Shown here: piece by piece, positions 31,537 to 40,110 of the stretch
Numbering within the stretch: position 1 is the first letter of the stretch
Layout: each line of letters starts with the position of its first letter
From: B1 sp964355075
GTDB lineage: Bacteria; Bacteroidota; Bacteroidia; UKL13-3
Assembly: GCA_964355075.1 (NCBI GenBank)
Contig: CAYHCF010000001.1
Location: forward strand, 124,001-188,000
Reading direction: 5' to 3'
Length of the DNA: 64,000 nt
The notes under the pieces: model-generated
What the model saw: only the letters and a program-made list of their open reading frames with translations
The model's database searches: none
Told to the model about the DNA's origin: nothing
Made by a program: the position numbers and the translations under genes

Positions 31537-32169
31537 ATGGTTATGAAAATGAAACGAATCATACTAATCGCATGTCTGTTTATCTTTCTTGTAAATGCTA
31601 ATGCACAGGAATTTGAATTTGGTCCGAAAGTTGGGATTAATACAGGTAAAGGAACCATTTCTGAATTGAATACCATGAGTGCCGATGTGCAGAGTATCAA
31701 TAGTTTTAACGGAGGCATCTATGCGAGGTTAAAGGTAAAGGTAATTGGTCTGTATCTTCAACCGGAGGTAATTTATACAACCCGGGGCGGCGTATACAGC
31801 TTTGTGGATGGTACAACAAAATTTGATGTTACCAGCAAGGCGCATTATATTGACGTTCCCGTATTAATTGGTTTAAAATTCGTGAAATTATTCAGGGTTT
31901 ATGGTGGTCCGAATTTTCAATTTCTGATCAGCCAGGAAAAAGAAATTCCACCCGGAATCACAAGTTTCAGTTCTAAAGACCTGAATAAAAATAATACCGG
32001 GTTGCAATTCGGGGTTGGGCTGGATGTTTGGAAACTCAGGCTGGATTTGAAATATGATATGAATCCTGCAAGTTTGGGCTCCTTCATGGATTATAAAGGG
32101 GTTTCTCCTACTGTGAAAAATAATATGATCATCATTCAGCTTGGTTTCAAGCTTTGGGGTGTATTGTAA
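31537..32169 (+). CDS. Porin-family (OMP_b-brl_2) outer-membrane beta-barrel protein
   Basis: 210 residues. A signal peptide (MVMKMKRIILIACLFIFLVN, cleavage after ANAQ) is followed by alternating strands typical of the small Bacteroidota barrel family: FGPKVGINTG, IYARLKVKVIGLYLQPEVIYTTRG, YIDVPVLIGLKFVKLFRVYGGPNFQFLIS, LQFGVGLDVWKLRLDLKYDMN and the final IIIQLGFKLWGVL. Eight strands would fit the length. An ATG at 31543 (MKMKRII) is an alternative start. Function of this family is mostly unknown (small-molecule pore or envelope stability). The next gene begins directly after its stop codon, so they share a message. Confidence 0.85.
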   Translation: MVMKMKRIILIACLFIFLVNANAQEFEFGPKVGINTGKGTISELNTMSADVQSINSFNGGIYARLKVKVIGLYLQPEVIYTTRGGVYSFVDGTTKFDVTSKAHYIDVPVLIGLKFVKLFRVYGGPNFQFLISQEKEIPPGITSFSSKDLNKNNTGLQFGVGLDVWKLRLDLKYDMNPASLGSFMDYKGVSPTVKNNMIIIQLGFKLWGVL

Positions 32170-32523
32170 ATGAATATCGAGAAATTAAGAGAACATTGCA
32201 TTTCGAAAAAGGGAGTTGAAGAAACTTTTCCTTTCGACGGAGATACTCTGGTATTTAAAGTGAAAGGTAAAATGTTTTGCCTTACCGGCTTAAATGAACC
32301 CGAAAATTGCAATTTGAAATGTGACCCGGAAAAAGCCATTGAACTCAGGCAACAACATCGTGCCGTTCAGCCGGGATATCATATGAATAAAAACCATTGG
32401 AATACCATTCATTATAACCAGGATATAAGCGACCCTGATATATTAAACCTGGTGGATCATTCTTATGAATTGGTGGTAAAGGGCTTGCCTAAAAAGTTGC
32501 AACAGGAGTTGAATACGCTATAA
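32170..32523 (+). CDS. MmcQ/YjbR family protein
   Basis: 117 residues of the MmcQ/YjbR fold (CyaY-like): LREHCISKKGVEETFPFDGDTLVFKVKGKMFCLTGL at the start, LKCDPEKAIELRQQHRAVQPGYHMNKNHWNTIHY in the centre, and DLVDHSYELVVKGLPK-like end. The hallmark GVEETFPF and the HWNTI segment are present. These small proteins are linked with DNA binding or stress in other bacteria, but their biochemical role is unclear. It begins right after the stop codon of the barrel gene (TAA then ATG), so it is co-transcribed. The convergent sulfatase gene ends three bases after it. Confidence 0.92.
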   Translation: MNIEKLREHCISKKGVEETFPFDGDTLVFKVKGKMFCLTGLNEPENCNLKCDPEKAIELRQQHRAVQPGYHMNKNHWNTIHYNQDISDPDILNLVDHSYELVVKGLPKKLQQELNTL

Positions 32524-32526
32524 ACC

Positions 32527-34422
32527 TTAAGGATTTACTGTTGTTTTATTGGAAATCAAATCTGAATTATATTCCTGAATGGTACTTTTGAGCAGACTAT
32601 CCATATGACCTTTCTGCAACTCATATTTTTTCGTGTTCAGGAGATTATTATTCATCAATGAATCTGAAATGACCTCATAAAATCCCAATTCTTTTTGCCC
32701 GTCGAACTGGTATACAAAGGGGAATTCAACCAATTGATAATATTGATCGGAATATTGGAGGGCAGCACCCTGTTTATTATTTATTGCCCGGTTATAATAA
32801 TTCCCAAAACTGAATACCGGTTTTGAATAACCGGCTTTCTCTAATATCAGGGGCATCATATCAAGCTGAGAGATCGTTTTTTCAATGGATTTGGGTTCAG
32901 GATGATTTGGGTCAAAAAGAATAAGTGGAATCTCAAACTTGCCTTGCGGACTCTGGTAATAAGCGCTTTCATTTTCGGCGCTGTGATCTGCCGTGATAAT
33001 AAAAAGGGTGTTTTTATACCAGGTTTGTTTTGCCGCAGAAATGAAAAATTGTTTCAAGGCATAATCAACATAAGCAATGGTAGCATGAATGGGCAAAGTT
33101 CCCTTTTTAAATTTATGTTGATACTCCTGTGGAAGTGAATACGGGTGGTGAGAGGACAAAGTAAATAGGGTGCTGAAAAAAGGCAATGATTTTTTACCCA
33201 GTTCCTGAACAAAGTATTGCAGATAAGGTTCATCATAAACGCCCCAATTTCCGTCAAAATCGGCTTCATTTTTGTATTCATTCAATCCATAATAATTTCC
33301 TCCTCCACTCATCGCAATAAAATTGTCGAAGCTCATGGTTCCATTTCTGCCCCCATGGTAAAAGCTACAGTTATACCCAATTTCTCTCAAATAATTACCG
33401 GCACTTCTGATCTTATTGCTTTGATAGTAACTGCTTATATAGGGTGAATTGAGCCAGGAGGGCATTGAGGCTAAAATGGAAGGAATGGCTTCGATTGATT
33501 TTTTCCCATTGGCATAGGCGCGTAAAAAAACGGTACTGTTTTGCATCAATGAATCCAAAAAGGGCGTATAGCCGGGTTTATGATAATAGCCTACATATTC
33601 CTTACCCAAACTTTCTACAATAATTAATACGATATTGGGATGACAGGTATCTCCTGCAATTGTCTGAACAGGATTGAAATAGCGCTGAGCTTTCCCGTCA
33701 GAAAAATAGTTCATCTTTTGCAAGCCACTTTGTTGCGTACTCATGATGATGTTAAACGGTGTATTTACAACCAAAGGAACCAACTCAGGCCGCGTCTGAC
33801 GGGCAGCATCAAAGGTATTGAGCGGCAACAATCCTATACTCCCCCTGGCTCCTAAAAAGAAGATACCCGCCAACACAAAGCCCATCACTATTCGTTCAAA
33901 TAATTTTGGTTTTACGGATCCCATTGCAAGGGTTAATGCCTTTTTATAGGTGAGCAAATACCCTTTATAAAGTAAATAAAGCAAGGCAGATAAAAGCAAA
34001 AACAGATACCAGTAATCAAGGAGATAGGCTTTGGCCAGTCCATTTATTTCGTTGTGCATTTCAAATAGATCTATCCCACTTCTTTTCCCACTAAAAGGGA
34101 AATAAGCAGTATCAATTAAATTTAAAATGAGGCCTGTACCGTTTATTATTATAAACAAAAAGAATAGAAATTGCTGATAATATTTCTTGATTTGCCATTT
34201 TTTGGGAAGAAAATGAAGTAAAATTAAAACGCTATTCAGGTAAATAAGTGACGAAAAATCATAAATAACTCCGAATAAAAAGGCTTTTAAAAGTGCAAAA
34301 ATCCCAAATGAAATAAAAACCTGATTAAAAAATAAAAATATTAGCCGGCAAACAAATGCCAGTATCATCGCTATTAACAGCCTTAATCCCAATATTTTTA
34401 CGAACGGGAATTTTATTAACAT
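32527..34422 (-). CDS. LTA synthase-like membrane sulfatase (phosphoglycerol/phosphoethanolamine transferase type)
   Basis: 631 residues. Five membrane helices in the first 190 residues, then a periplasmic alkaline-phosphatase-fold domain (about 260-560). The metal site can be traced: NIVLIIVESLGKEYVG supplies the first ligand, ANGKKSIEAIPSI has the nucleophile Ser in the usual xxRSxEA position, and ITADHSAEN gives the D-H pair. This is the layout of LtaS and of OpgB/EptA-type transferases. The organism is Gram-negative and should not make lipoteichoic acid, so a polar head-group transfer to glycan or lipid A is more likely; the substrate cannot be read from the sequence. It lies divergent to murB and convergent to the MmcQ gene. 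Confidence 0.9.
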   Translation of the reverse strand: MLIKFPFVKILGLRLLIAMILAFVCRLIFLFFNQVFISFGIFALLKAFLFGVIYDFSSLIYLNSVLILLHFLPKKWQIKKYYQQFLFFLFIIINGTGLILNLIDTAYFPFSGKRSGIDLFEMHNEINGLAKAYLLDYWYLFLLLSALLYLLYKGYLLTYKKALTLAMGSVKPKLFERIVMGFVLAGIFFLGARGSIGLLPLNTFDAARQTRPELVPLVVNTPFNIIMSTQQSGLQKMNYFSDGKAQRYFNPVQTIAGDTCHPNIVLIIVESLGKEYVGYYHKPGYTPFLDSLMQNSTVFLRAYANGKKSIEAIPSILASMPSWLNSPYISSYYQSNKIRSAGNYLREIGYNCSFYHGGRNGTMSFDNFIAMSGGGNYYGLNEYKNEADFDGNWGVYDEPYLQYFVQELGKKSLPFFSTLFTLSSHHPYSLPQEYQHKFKKGTLPIHATIAYVDYALKQFFISAAKQTWYKNTLFIITADHSAENESAYYQSPQGKFEIPLILFDPNHPEPKSIEKTISQLDMMPLILEKAGYSKPVFSFGNYYNRAINNKQGAALQYSDQYYQLVEFPFVYQFDGQKELGFYEVISDSLMNNNLLNTKKYELQKGHMDSLLKSTIQEYNSDLISNKTTVNP

Positions 34423-34493
34423 AGGTCGCTAAAATAGTTTAAATTTTTTATATCGCTTTTTTAAAATGCTTTTGTTTATTTGCTGCCGGATTT

Positions 34494-35510
34494 ATGGTCG
34501 TATATCAGAACATTTCTTTACTGCCTTATAATACATTTGGAATAGATGTAAAGGCCGCCCAGTTTGTTGAAGTAAAAACTGTGGAAGAGGTTCAGGTTAT
34601 CTGCACTACTTTTAATCTTCATGAACGCAAAAACCTGATATTAGGTGGGGGAAGCAATATTTTATTAACTAAGGATTTTGAAGGTATGGTGGTAAAAATG
34701 AACCTAAAAGGTATAGATACCATCAGAGAGGATGAAAATCATGTTTGGGTTAAAGCCATGAGTGGTGAACTTTGGAATGATTTTGTAATGTATTGCGTGA
34801 ACCGAAATTATGCCGGAGTCGAAAATTTATCACTCATTCCGGGTTGTGTGGGTGCAGCTCCCATGCAAAATATTGGCGCATACGGTGTTGAATTAAAGGA
34901 GACTTTTGAAGAACTTTTTGCCATAGATATGGAATCCGGCAAATTGGTAAAATTTACGAATGCTGAATGTAAATTCGGATACCGGGAGAGCATTTTCAAG
35001 AATGAAGCCAAAGGAAAATACATTATTGTGGCGGTTACTTTTAAGCTTTCCAAAAACCCAAACTTTAATATAAGTTATGGTGCCATCAAGGAAACGCTTG
35101 AAAAAAGAGGAATACCGGAACCGGATATAAAAAGCATCAGTGATGTCATTATTGAAATACGGACTTCAAAACTACCCAACCCCGAATTATTGGGAAATTC
35201 GGGTAGTTTCTTTAAAAACCCTGAAATTCAGAAGGAAAAATTTGATGCCCTGAAAGTATTATTTCCCGACATTGTAGGTTATCCTTTACCCAATAATCTG
35301 GTGAAAGTACCGGCAGGATGGCTAATTGAGCAATGTGGATGGAAGGGTAAAAAGGTTGGCAATACAGGAGCACACAAAGATCAGTCCCTTGTTTTGGTTA
35401 ATTACGGTGGTGCGAGTGGAGATGAAATCTGGCAACTGGCACTCAGAATCAGCGAATCGGTTCAGGATAAATTTGGCATCAAGATCACGCCTGAGGTAAA
35501 TATAATTTAG
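34494..35510 (+). CDS. murB: UDP-N-acetylenolpyruvoylglucosamine reductase
   Basis: 338 residues; reduces UDP-GlcNAc-enolpyruvate to UDP-MurNAc with NADPH and FAD, the second committed step of peptidoglycan synthesis. The FAD-binding domain shows NTFGIDVKA, ILGGGSNILLT and LSLIPGCVGAAPMQNIGAYGVE; the catalytic Ser is in NSGSFFKNP and the final Glu in the KITPEV end. Length and motifs match the type I (E. coli-like) enzyme with its extra loop. It is a single gene with 71 bases to the divergent sulfatase and 5 bases to the convergent gpmI. I see no strong promoter; ATG 34494 gives MVVYQNISLLPYNTFGIDVK. Confidence 0.96.
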   Translation: MVVYQNISLLPYNTFGIDVKAAQFVEVKTVEEVQVICTTFNLHERKNLILGGGSNILLTKDFEGMVVKMNLKGIDTIREDENHVWVKAMSGELWNDFVMYCVNRNYAGVENLSLIPGCVGAAPMQNIGAYGVELKETFEELFAIDMESGKLVKFTNAECKFGYRESIFKNEAKGKYIIVAVTFKLSKNPNFNISYGAIKETLEKRGIPEPDIKSISDVIIEIRTSKLPNPELLGNSGSFFKNPEIQKEKFDALKVLFPDIVGYPLPNNLVKVPAGWLIEQCGWKGKKVGNTGAHKDQSLVLVNYGGASGDEIWQLALRISESVQDKFGIKITPEVNII

Positions 35511-35515
35511 TCTGC

Positions 35516-37045
35516 CTACTTTATTAATAAGCTTTCTCCTGTCATTTCAACCGGCTGAGAAATACCCATCAACGCAAGAATTGTTGGCGCTAAATCGGCA
35601 AGCTTTCCATTTCCTATCTGATGTACGATATCCGTTTCAATCAGCATTAAGGGTACATCATTGGTGGTATGGGCGGTATTGGGCGAATCGTCTTCTTCGT
35701 TGATCATATACTCACCATTTCCATGGTCGGCCGTAACCAATAAACTATATCCTTTTGCCAAAGCCGCTTTTACAATTCTTCCCAAACAATCATCCACTTT
35801 TTCAACAGCCTTTATCTCGGCAGGTATTACACCTGTATGCCCAACCATATCGGCATTGGCAAAATTAACACACATAAAATCACTTTCGTTTTTTTCAATC
35901 TCATCTAGTGTAAACCGGCATACCTGTTCGGCACTCATCTCGGGTTGTAAATCATAGGTTGCCACTTTTGGAGAAGGAGCCATATGCCGTGTTTCGCCTT
36001 CAAAAGGGGCTTCCTGACCCCCACTGAAAAAGAACGTTACATGAGGATATTTTTCCGTTTCGGCAATCCGAACCTGTTTCCTTTTATTTTGTTCCAGCAC
36101 TTCGCCCAGGGTATGATTTAATTCAATATCCGGGAAAACAACCTGTATGTTTTTAAACGTTTTATCGTAATCGGTTAAGGTAACATAGTTCAAATCGAGT
36201 GGTATCATTTCCTGTTCGGGATAGGCCTGTTGTGTAAGGGCCAATGTGATCTCTCTTCCCCGGTCGGTACGGAAATTAATATTAATTACTATATCTCCTT
36301 CTTCGATTAACGCAATGGGTTTCTGGTTGGCTTGAACACAAATAATGGGTTTTAGAAATTCGTCGGTTTCATCCCTTTTATAGCGTTCAGAAATAGTGCT
36401 GAACACATCTGAAGAAGATTCCCCCAATCCCTTTACCAGTGCATCATAAGCTAATTTTATGCGTTCCCATCTTTTATCACGATCCATGGCATAATATCTA
36501 CCGGTAACGCTGGCTATTTTCCCGCCTGTGTGATCCAATTGATTTTGCAGATCATGGAGAAAATTTAATCCGCTTTTTGGATCGGTATCTCTCCCATCTG
36601 TGAAAGCATGGACAAAGAAATTGGCAAACTGATGCTCAAAAAACAAACTGCACAGGCCTTTTAAATGCTCAATACTGCTATGTACGCCACCATCACTAAC
36701 CAGGCCGATCAGATGGATCTTTTTATTCCGGGACTTTGCATCGTGAATTGCATCCAGTAAGGTTTTGTTTTGTTTCACCAGACCTTCCTTAAAGGCTTTA
36801 TTGATTAATACCAACTGCTGATACACAACGCGCCCGGCACCGATATTCATGTGACCCACCTCACTGTTCCCCATTTGTCCATCAGGCAAACCTACCCATT
36901 CGCCGCAGGTATGCAGTTCACTATTTGGGTAATTAGCTATCAATGAATCAAAATTGGGTTTATGGGCCAGATTGATTGCATTTCCTTTATAAGGTTTACC
37001 GATTCCCCAGCCATCCAGGATCAAAAGAATTACACGTTTCTTCAT
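35516..37045 (-). CDS. gpmI: 2,3-bisphosphoglycerate-independent phosphoglycerate mutase
   Basis: 509 residues from ATG 37045 (MKKRVILLILDGWGIG). A longer open frame begins 75 bases upstream, but that extension has no family counterpart. It converts 3-phosphoglycerate to 2-phosphoglycerate in glycolysis with two metal ions. The metal- and phosphate-binding residues are visible: LDGWGIG, the nucleophile Ser in QMGNSEVGHMNIGAGR, HAFTDGRDTDPKSG, VTGRYYAMDRDKRW, ADHGNGE and NTAHTTNDVP. The catalytic set appears complete. It is alone, with a divergent DUF4783 gene upstream. Confidence 0.96.
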   Translation of the reverse strand: MKKRVILLILDGWGIGKPYKGNAINLAHKPNFDSLIANYPNSELHTCGEWVGLPDGQMGNSEVGHMNIGAGRVVYQQLVLINKAFKEGLVKQNKTLLDAIHDAKSRNKKIHLIGLVSDGGVHSSIEHLKGLCSLFFEHQFANFFVHAFTDGRDTDPKSGLNFLHDLQNQLDHTGGKIASVTGRYYAMDRDKRWERIKLAYDALVKGLGESSSDVFSTISERYKRDETDEFLKPIICVQANQKPIALIEEGDIVININFRTDRGREITLALTQQAYPEQEMIPLDLNYVTLTDYDKTFKNIQVVFPDIELNHTLGEVLEQNKRKQVRIAETEKYPHVTFFFSGGQEAPFEGETRHMAPSPKVATYDLQPEMSAEQVCRFTLDEIEKNESDFMCVNFANADMVGHTGVIPAEIKAVEKVDDCLGRIVKAALAKGYSLLVTADHGNGEYMINEEDDSPNTAHTTNDVPLMLIETDIVHQIGNGKLADLAPTILALMGISQPVEMTGESLLIK

Positions 37046-37158
37046 AAATGCAAAAATATTGCTTTCAAAATAATAAACTTGCACTTTATTTCGTACCGGA
37101 TTAAATAAACCCGTTGGCATGGTTTTTGGGAACTATTCCAATATTAAGTGTGTGTAAT

Positions 37159-37542
37159 ATGAAAAGTTTAAGATTGAGCGTTTTATTAATTGTTCTTTTA
37201 CCTATTGCCGCTGTGGCCGACGGATTTGATGATTTGATGATTGCCATGCGGAATGGTTCAGCAACAGCAATAACCAAATATTTTAACACCAATGTTGAAT
37301 TGACTTTATTAGATAATGAAGGCATATACAGTAAAGTACAGGCAGAACAGATGCTCAAAAATTTCTTTACACAGCATCCGCCAAAAAATGTAAATATTCA
37401 GCACAGGGGCTCATCTGCACAAGGGGCTCAATATGCAATTGCCATTTATGAAGCCAGCAATGGAAAGTTCCGTATCTATATTTTTATGAAGGATAACGGG
37501 AATGGTTTGCAGGTCAATGAGTTCAGGATAGAACGCGAATAG
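37159..37542 (+). CDS. DUF4783 exported protein
   Basis: 127 residues from ATG 37159. A signal peptide (MKSLRLSVLLIVLLPIAAVA, cleavage after VADG) precedes a compact NTF2-like domain: FDDLMIAMRNGSATAITKYF, a strand region NVELTLLDNEGIYSKVQAEQML, and YAIAIYEASNGKFRIYIFMKDN near the end. These features match DUF4783, a small exported Bacteroidota family of unknown function. The longer frame starting at 37114 adds an unlikely N-terminus that hides the signal peptide. The gene runs divergent from gpmI (113 bases apart) and convergent with thyA (13 bases between stops). Confidence 0.85.
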   Translation: MKSLRLSVLLIVLLPIAAVADGFDDLMIAMRNGSATAITKYFNTNVELTLLDNEGIYSKVQAEQMLKNFFTQHPPKNVNIQHRGSSAQGAQYAIAIYEASNGKFRIYIFMKDNGNGLQVNEFRIERE

Positions 37543-37555
37543 ACTCTGGGAAAGT

Positions 37556-38350
37556 TTAGATAGCTACAGGAGCTCTAATTGCAGGATGTGGCGTGTAATT
37601 TTCGAACTCAAAATCTTCAAATTCAAAGTCGAATATTGATTTTTTATCCGGGTTTATTTTAAGCGTGGGATAAGCCCGCGGTTCTCTGGAAAGCTGGAGT
37701 TCAACCTGTTCGAAGTGGTTATTATAGATATGTACATCTCCAAAAGTATGTATGAAATCTCCCACCTTTAGGCCACATACCTGAGCGATCATATGGGTTA
37801 ATAAGGCATAACTTGCAATATTAAAGGGAACGCCTAAAAACAGATCGGCGCTTCGTTGGTACAGCTGACAACTCAATTTCGCGTCAGCCACATAGAATTG
37901 AAAAAAAGCATGGCAAGGCATCAGGGCCATTTTTGGCAAATCGGCTACATTCCAGGCACTCACAATCATGCGCCGGCTATCCGGGTTATTTTTAATGGTT
38001 TCAATCACCTCTGTTAACTGGTCGACTTGTTTTCCATCGGGGGCTTGCCAGGAGCGCCATTGGTGGCCATAAACGGGACCCAAATCTCCATTTGCATCCG
38101 CCCATTCATCCCATATGCTTACCCCATGTTCTTTGAGGTAACGGATATTGGTTTCACCTTTTATGAACCAAAGCAGCTCATAGATGATTGATTTAAGGTG
38201 AACTTTTTTTGTAGTTATTAAAGGGAAACCCCGGCTTAAATCGAATCGCAGCTGTGCTCCAAACATACTGCGGGTACCCGTTCCGGTACGGTCTGATTTA
38301 TAGGTTCCGTTTTTATAGATATGCGCTAAGAGTTCTTCGTACTGGTTCAT
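37556..38350 (-). CDS. thyA: Thymidylate synthase
   Basis: 264 residues, the usual length for ThyA. It methylates dUMP to dTMP using methylene-tetrahydrofolate. The active-site Cys is in ALMPCHAFFQFYV, with the Arg pair SRRMIVSAWN in front, QRSADLFLGVPFNIASYALL behind, and DVHIYNNHFEQ for substrate binding. Nothing is missing. Upstream is a 414-base gene-free stretch with a large inverted repeat, so the gene probably has its own promoter close to the start; only an imperfect CATATTTG box is visible there. I do not see folA next to it, a frequent partner. Confidence 0.97.
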   Translation of the reverse strand: MNQYEELLAHIYKNGTYKSDRTGTGTRSMFGAQLRFDLSRGFPLITTKKVHLKSIIYELLWFIKGETNIRYLKEHGVSIWDEWADANGDLGPVYGHQWRSWQAPDGKQVDQLTEVIETIKNNPDSRRMIVSAWNVADLPKMALMPCHAFFQFYVADAKLSCQLYQRSADLFLGVPFNIASYALLTHMIAQVCGLKVGDFIHTFGDVHIYNNHFEQVELQLSREPRAYPTLKINPDKKSIFDFEFEDFEFENYTPHPAIRAPVAI

Positions 38351-38439
38351 GCTGGCATTTTAATGAAGCCAAATATGGATTGTTTCCATGATCATTTGTT
38401 CAGATATTTTCAACAAAAGATATGGAGCGGAAATTGGGA

Positions 38440-38656
38440 GGTTGCAAATTACAAATTGCGATAAGATAAGAAAATATCGAATATCGATTCCGATCAATCA
38501 GAAGAATAATGAAGTAAAAATTCTTCGATATTCGATATTCGGCGTTTATCATTCGATATTTTCTTATCCTAATCTGCGAATTTCTAATCTTCTCATCTGT
38601 AATTTGTAATCTGTAATTTTCTAATCTGCAATCTTATAATCTTCTTAATTGCAACC
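38440..38656. repeat. Nested inverted-repeat element in a gene-free region
   Basis: The 38351-38764 interval has no gene. Its centre holds GATAAGAAAATATCGAAT (38465-38482) and its exact reverse complement at 38551-38568, an 18-bp stem. A second arm, AATATCGAATATCG (38473-38486), is complementary to 38526-38539, so two foldings compete. The outer edges GGTTGCAA (38440-38447) and TTGCAACC (38649-38656) also pair. The right half contains several TCTGTAATTTG-type near-repeats. This is a folded, repeat-type element, seemingly non-coding. Confidence 0.8.
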
Positions 38657-38720
38657 AGATTAAACTCAAATTAATTATTGTGCATTTCAATTATGCGTAT
38701 GGTATTACGATCAAAAAAAT

Positions 38721-38728
38721 TACTTTTG
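38721..38728 (+). promoter_or_regulatory. Bacteroidota -7 box (TACTTTTG) for the Tat-signal aminotransferase gene
   Basis: TACTTTTG matches TAnnTTTG, 37 bases before the ATG at 38765. No TTG is seen at the right distance. Confidence 0.5.
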
Positions 38729-38764
38729 ATTTGTTAATTTCCTAAACATTTAATAATACTAGGG

Positions 38765-40048
38765 ATGACTCAAAATCGCAGAAATTTTATCAAACAAAGT
38801 ACAACTGCTTTTGTGGCAGGAATGGTATTCCCAAAATTTTTAGAATCCGCTGTTCCTCCTTTGCCATTTAACAAGGGAATGATTGATTCAAAAGATGAAT
38901 CCTATTGGCACATGGTAAGGCAACAATTTCCATTATCCAAAGATTGGGCATATTTAAACAATGGGACCATGGGGCCCTCGCCTTATCCCGTTATTGAAGC
39001 CACCCGAAAAGGAATGATGGACTGCGATCAGAATGGTAGCTATGGCGGTTGGGAAAGCACTTCGGCAAAAATCGGAAAGTTTGTTGGTGCCAACGAAGAT
39101 GAAATTGCGTTAACCCATAATGTAACCGATGGCATCAATATTCATTGCTGGGGTTTACCCCTAAAAAAAGGGGATGAAGTTATCTTAACCACACATGAAC
39201 ATGTGGGCAATGCATTACCCTGGTTGAACCGGAGAAAATTACATGGAATTGTGATTAAAGTTTTTAGTCCGGCACCCACAGCCGAAGAAACATTGAGTAG
39301 AATTACCGCACTCTATACCAAGAAGACTCGGGTGGTTGCCGTACCGCATATTCCCTGCACCCAGGGACAAATATTACCCATTAAAGAGATCTGCAGCTGG
39401 GCAAAAGAAAAAGGAATCTTTGCGGTAATTGACGGAGCACACGGACCGGGGATGTTGCAGTTGGATTTGCATGATATGGGTTGCGATACCTATACCAGTT
39501 GTTGCCATAAGTGGATGTTAGGTCCGAAAGGAACCGGGTTTTTATATGTAAGAAAAGACTTTCAGGAAACCTTACAAACTTATTTTGTGGGTGGAGGCAG
39601 TGATACCGGAAAATGGAATATGATGCTTGACCCGATACCGATGGGAGATTACGCAGGCTCGGCACATAGGTATTATGGCGGAACACAAAATTCGGCCTTG
39701 TACAAAGGGGTGGATGCAGCGATTGATTTTATTGAAGGAATTGGCATGGAAAATATTCACAACCGCATCAAATTTTTAGGCAAATATGTGCAAGATAGTT
39801 TACTGAACTTCGGTGATAGGATTGAGTTAATTACACCCACCGAAGAACGCTCGAGATGTGCGGTAAACGGCTTTAGAATAAAAGGAATGGAATACACCAA
39901 ATTTTATGGTATTGCCGCCGAAAATAAAATACGAATACGCAGTGTTGCCGAGAATGGTTTGAATTCTTTAAGGGTTTCTACCCATATTTATAATAATATG
40001 GATGAAATTGATAAATTTATTGCAGTAATAAAAAAGGCATTAGGGTGA
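38765..40048 (+). CDS. Tat-exported class V aminotransferase (isopenicillin N epimerase-like)
   Basis: 427 residues. The N-terminus MTQNRRNFIKQSTTAFVAGM has a twin-arginine motif (RRNFIK) and a weakly hydrophobic stretch, pointing to Tat export of a folded enzyme. The mature part is a fold-type I PLP enzyme: WAYLNNGTMGPSPYPVIEA, NVTDGINIHCWGL, VIDGAHGPGML, and the PLP lysine K249 in SCCHKWMLGPKGTGF. The closest well-known relatives are isopenicillin N epimerase-like and other class V enzymes. Folding with PLP in the cytoplasm before export would explain the use of Tat. The substrate is unknown. The next gene encodes a large T9SS protein and starts 62 bases later. Confidence 0.88.
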   Translation: MTQNRRNFIKQSTTAFVAGMVFPKFLESAVPPLPFNKGMIDSKDESYWHMVRQQFPLSKDWAYLNNGTMGPSPYPVIEATRKGMMDCDQNGSYGGWESTSAKIGKFVGANEDEIALTHNVTDGINIHCWGLPLKKGDEVILTTHEHVGNALPWLNRRKLHGIVIKVFSPAPTAEETLSRITALYTKKTRVVAVPHIPCTQGQILPIKEICSWAKEKGIFAVIDGAHGPGMLQLDLHDMGCDTYTSCCHKWMLGPKGTGFLYVRKDFQETLQTYFVGGGSDTGKWNMMLDPIPMGDYAGSAHRYYGGTQNSALYKGVDAAIDFIEGIGMENIHNRIKFLGKYVQDSLLNFGDRIELITPTEERSRCAVNGFRIKGMEYTKFYGIAAENKIRIRSVAENGLNSLRVSTHIYNNMDEIDKFIAVIKKALG

Positions 40049-40110
40049 AAGTCCCGGCCAGGTGAAACAGAGTATTCTGACCCCAATTAATCACCTATTA
40101 ATATCTATTT

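Noticed and set aside
37051..37058. Minus-strand TATTTTTG next to the gpmI start
   Set aside because: It would place the transcript start on the ATG itself; the region is AT-rich and the match is likely chance.
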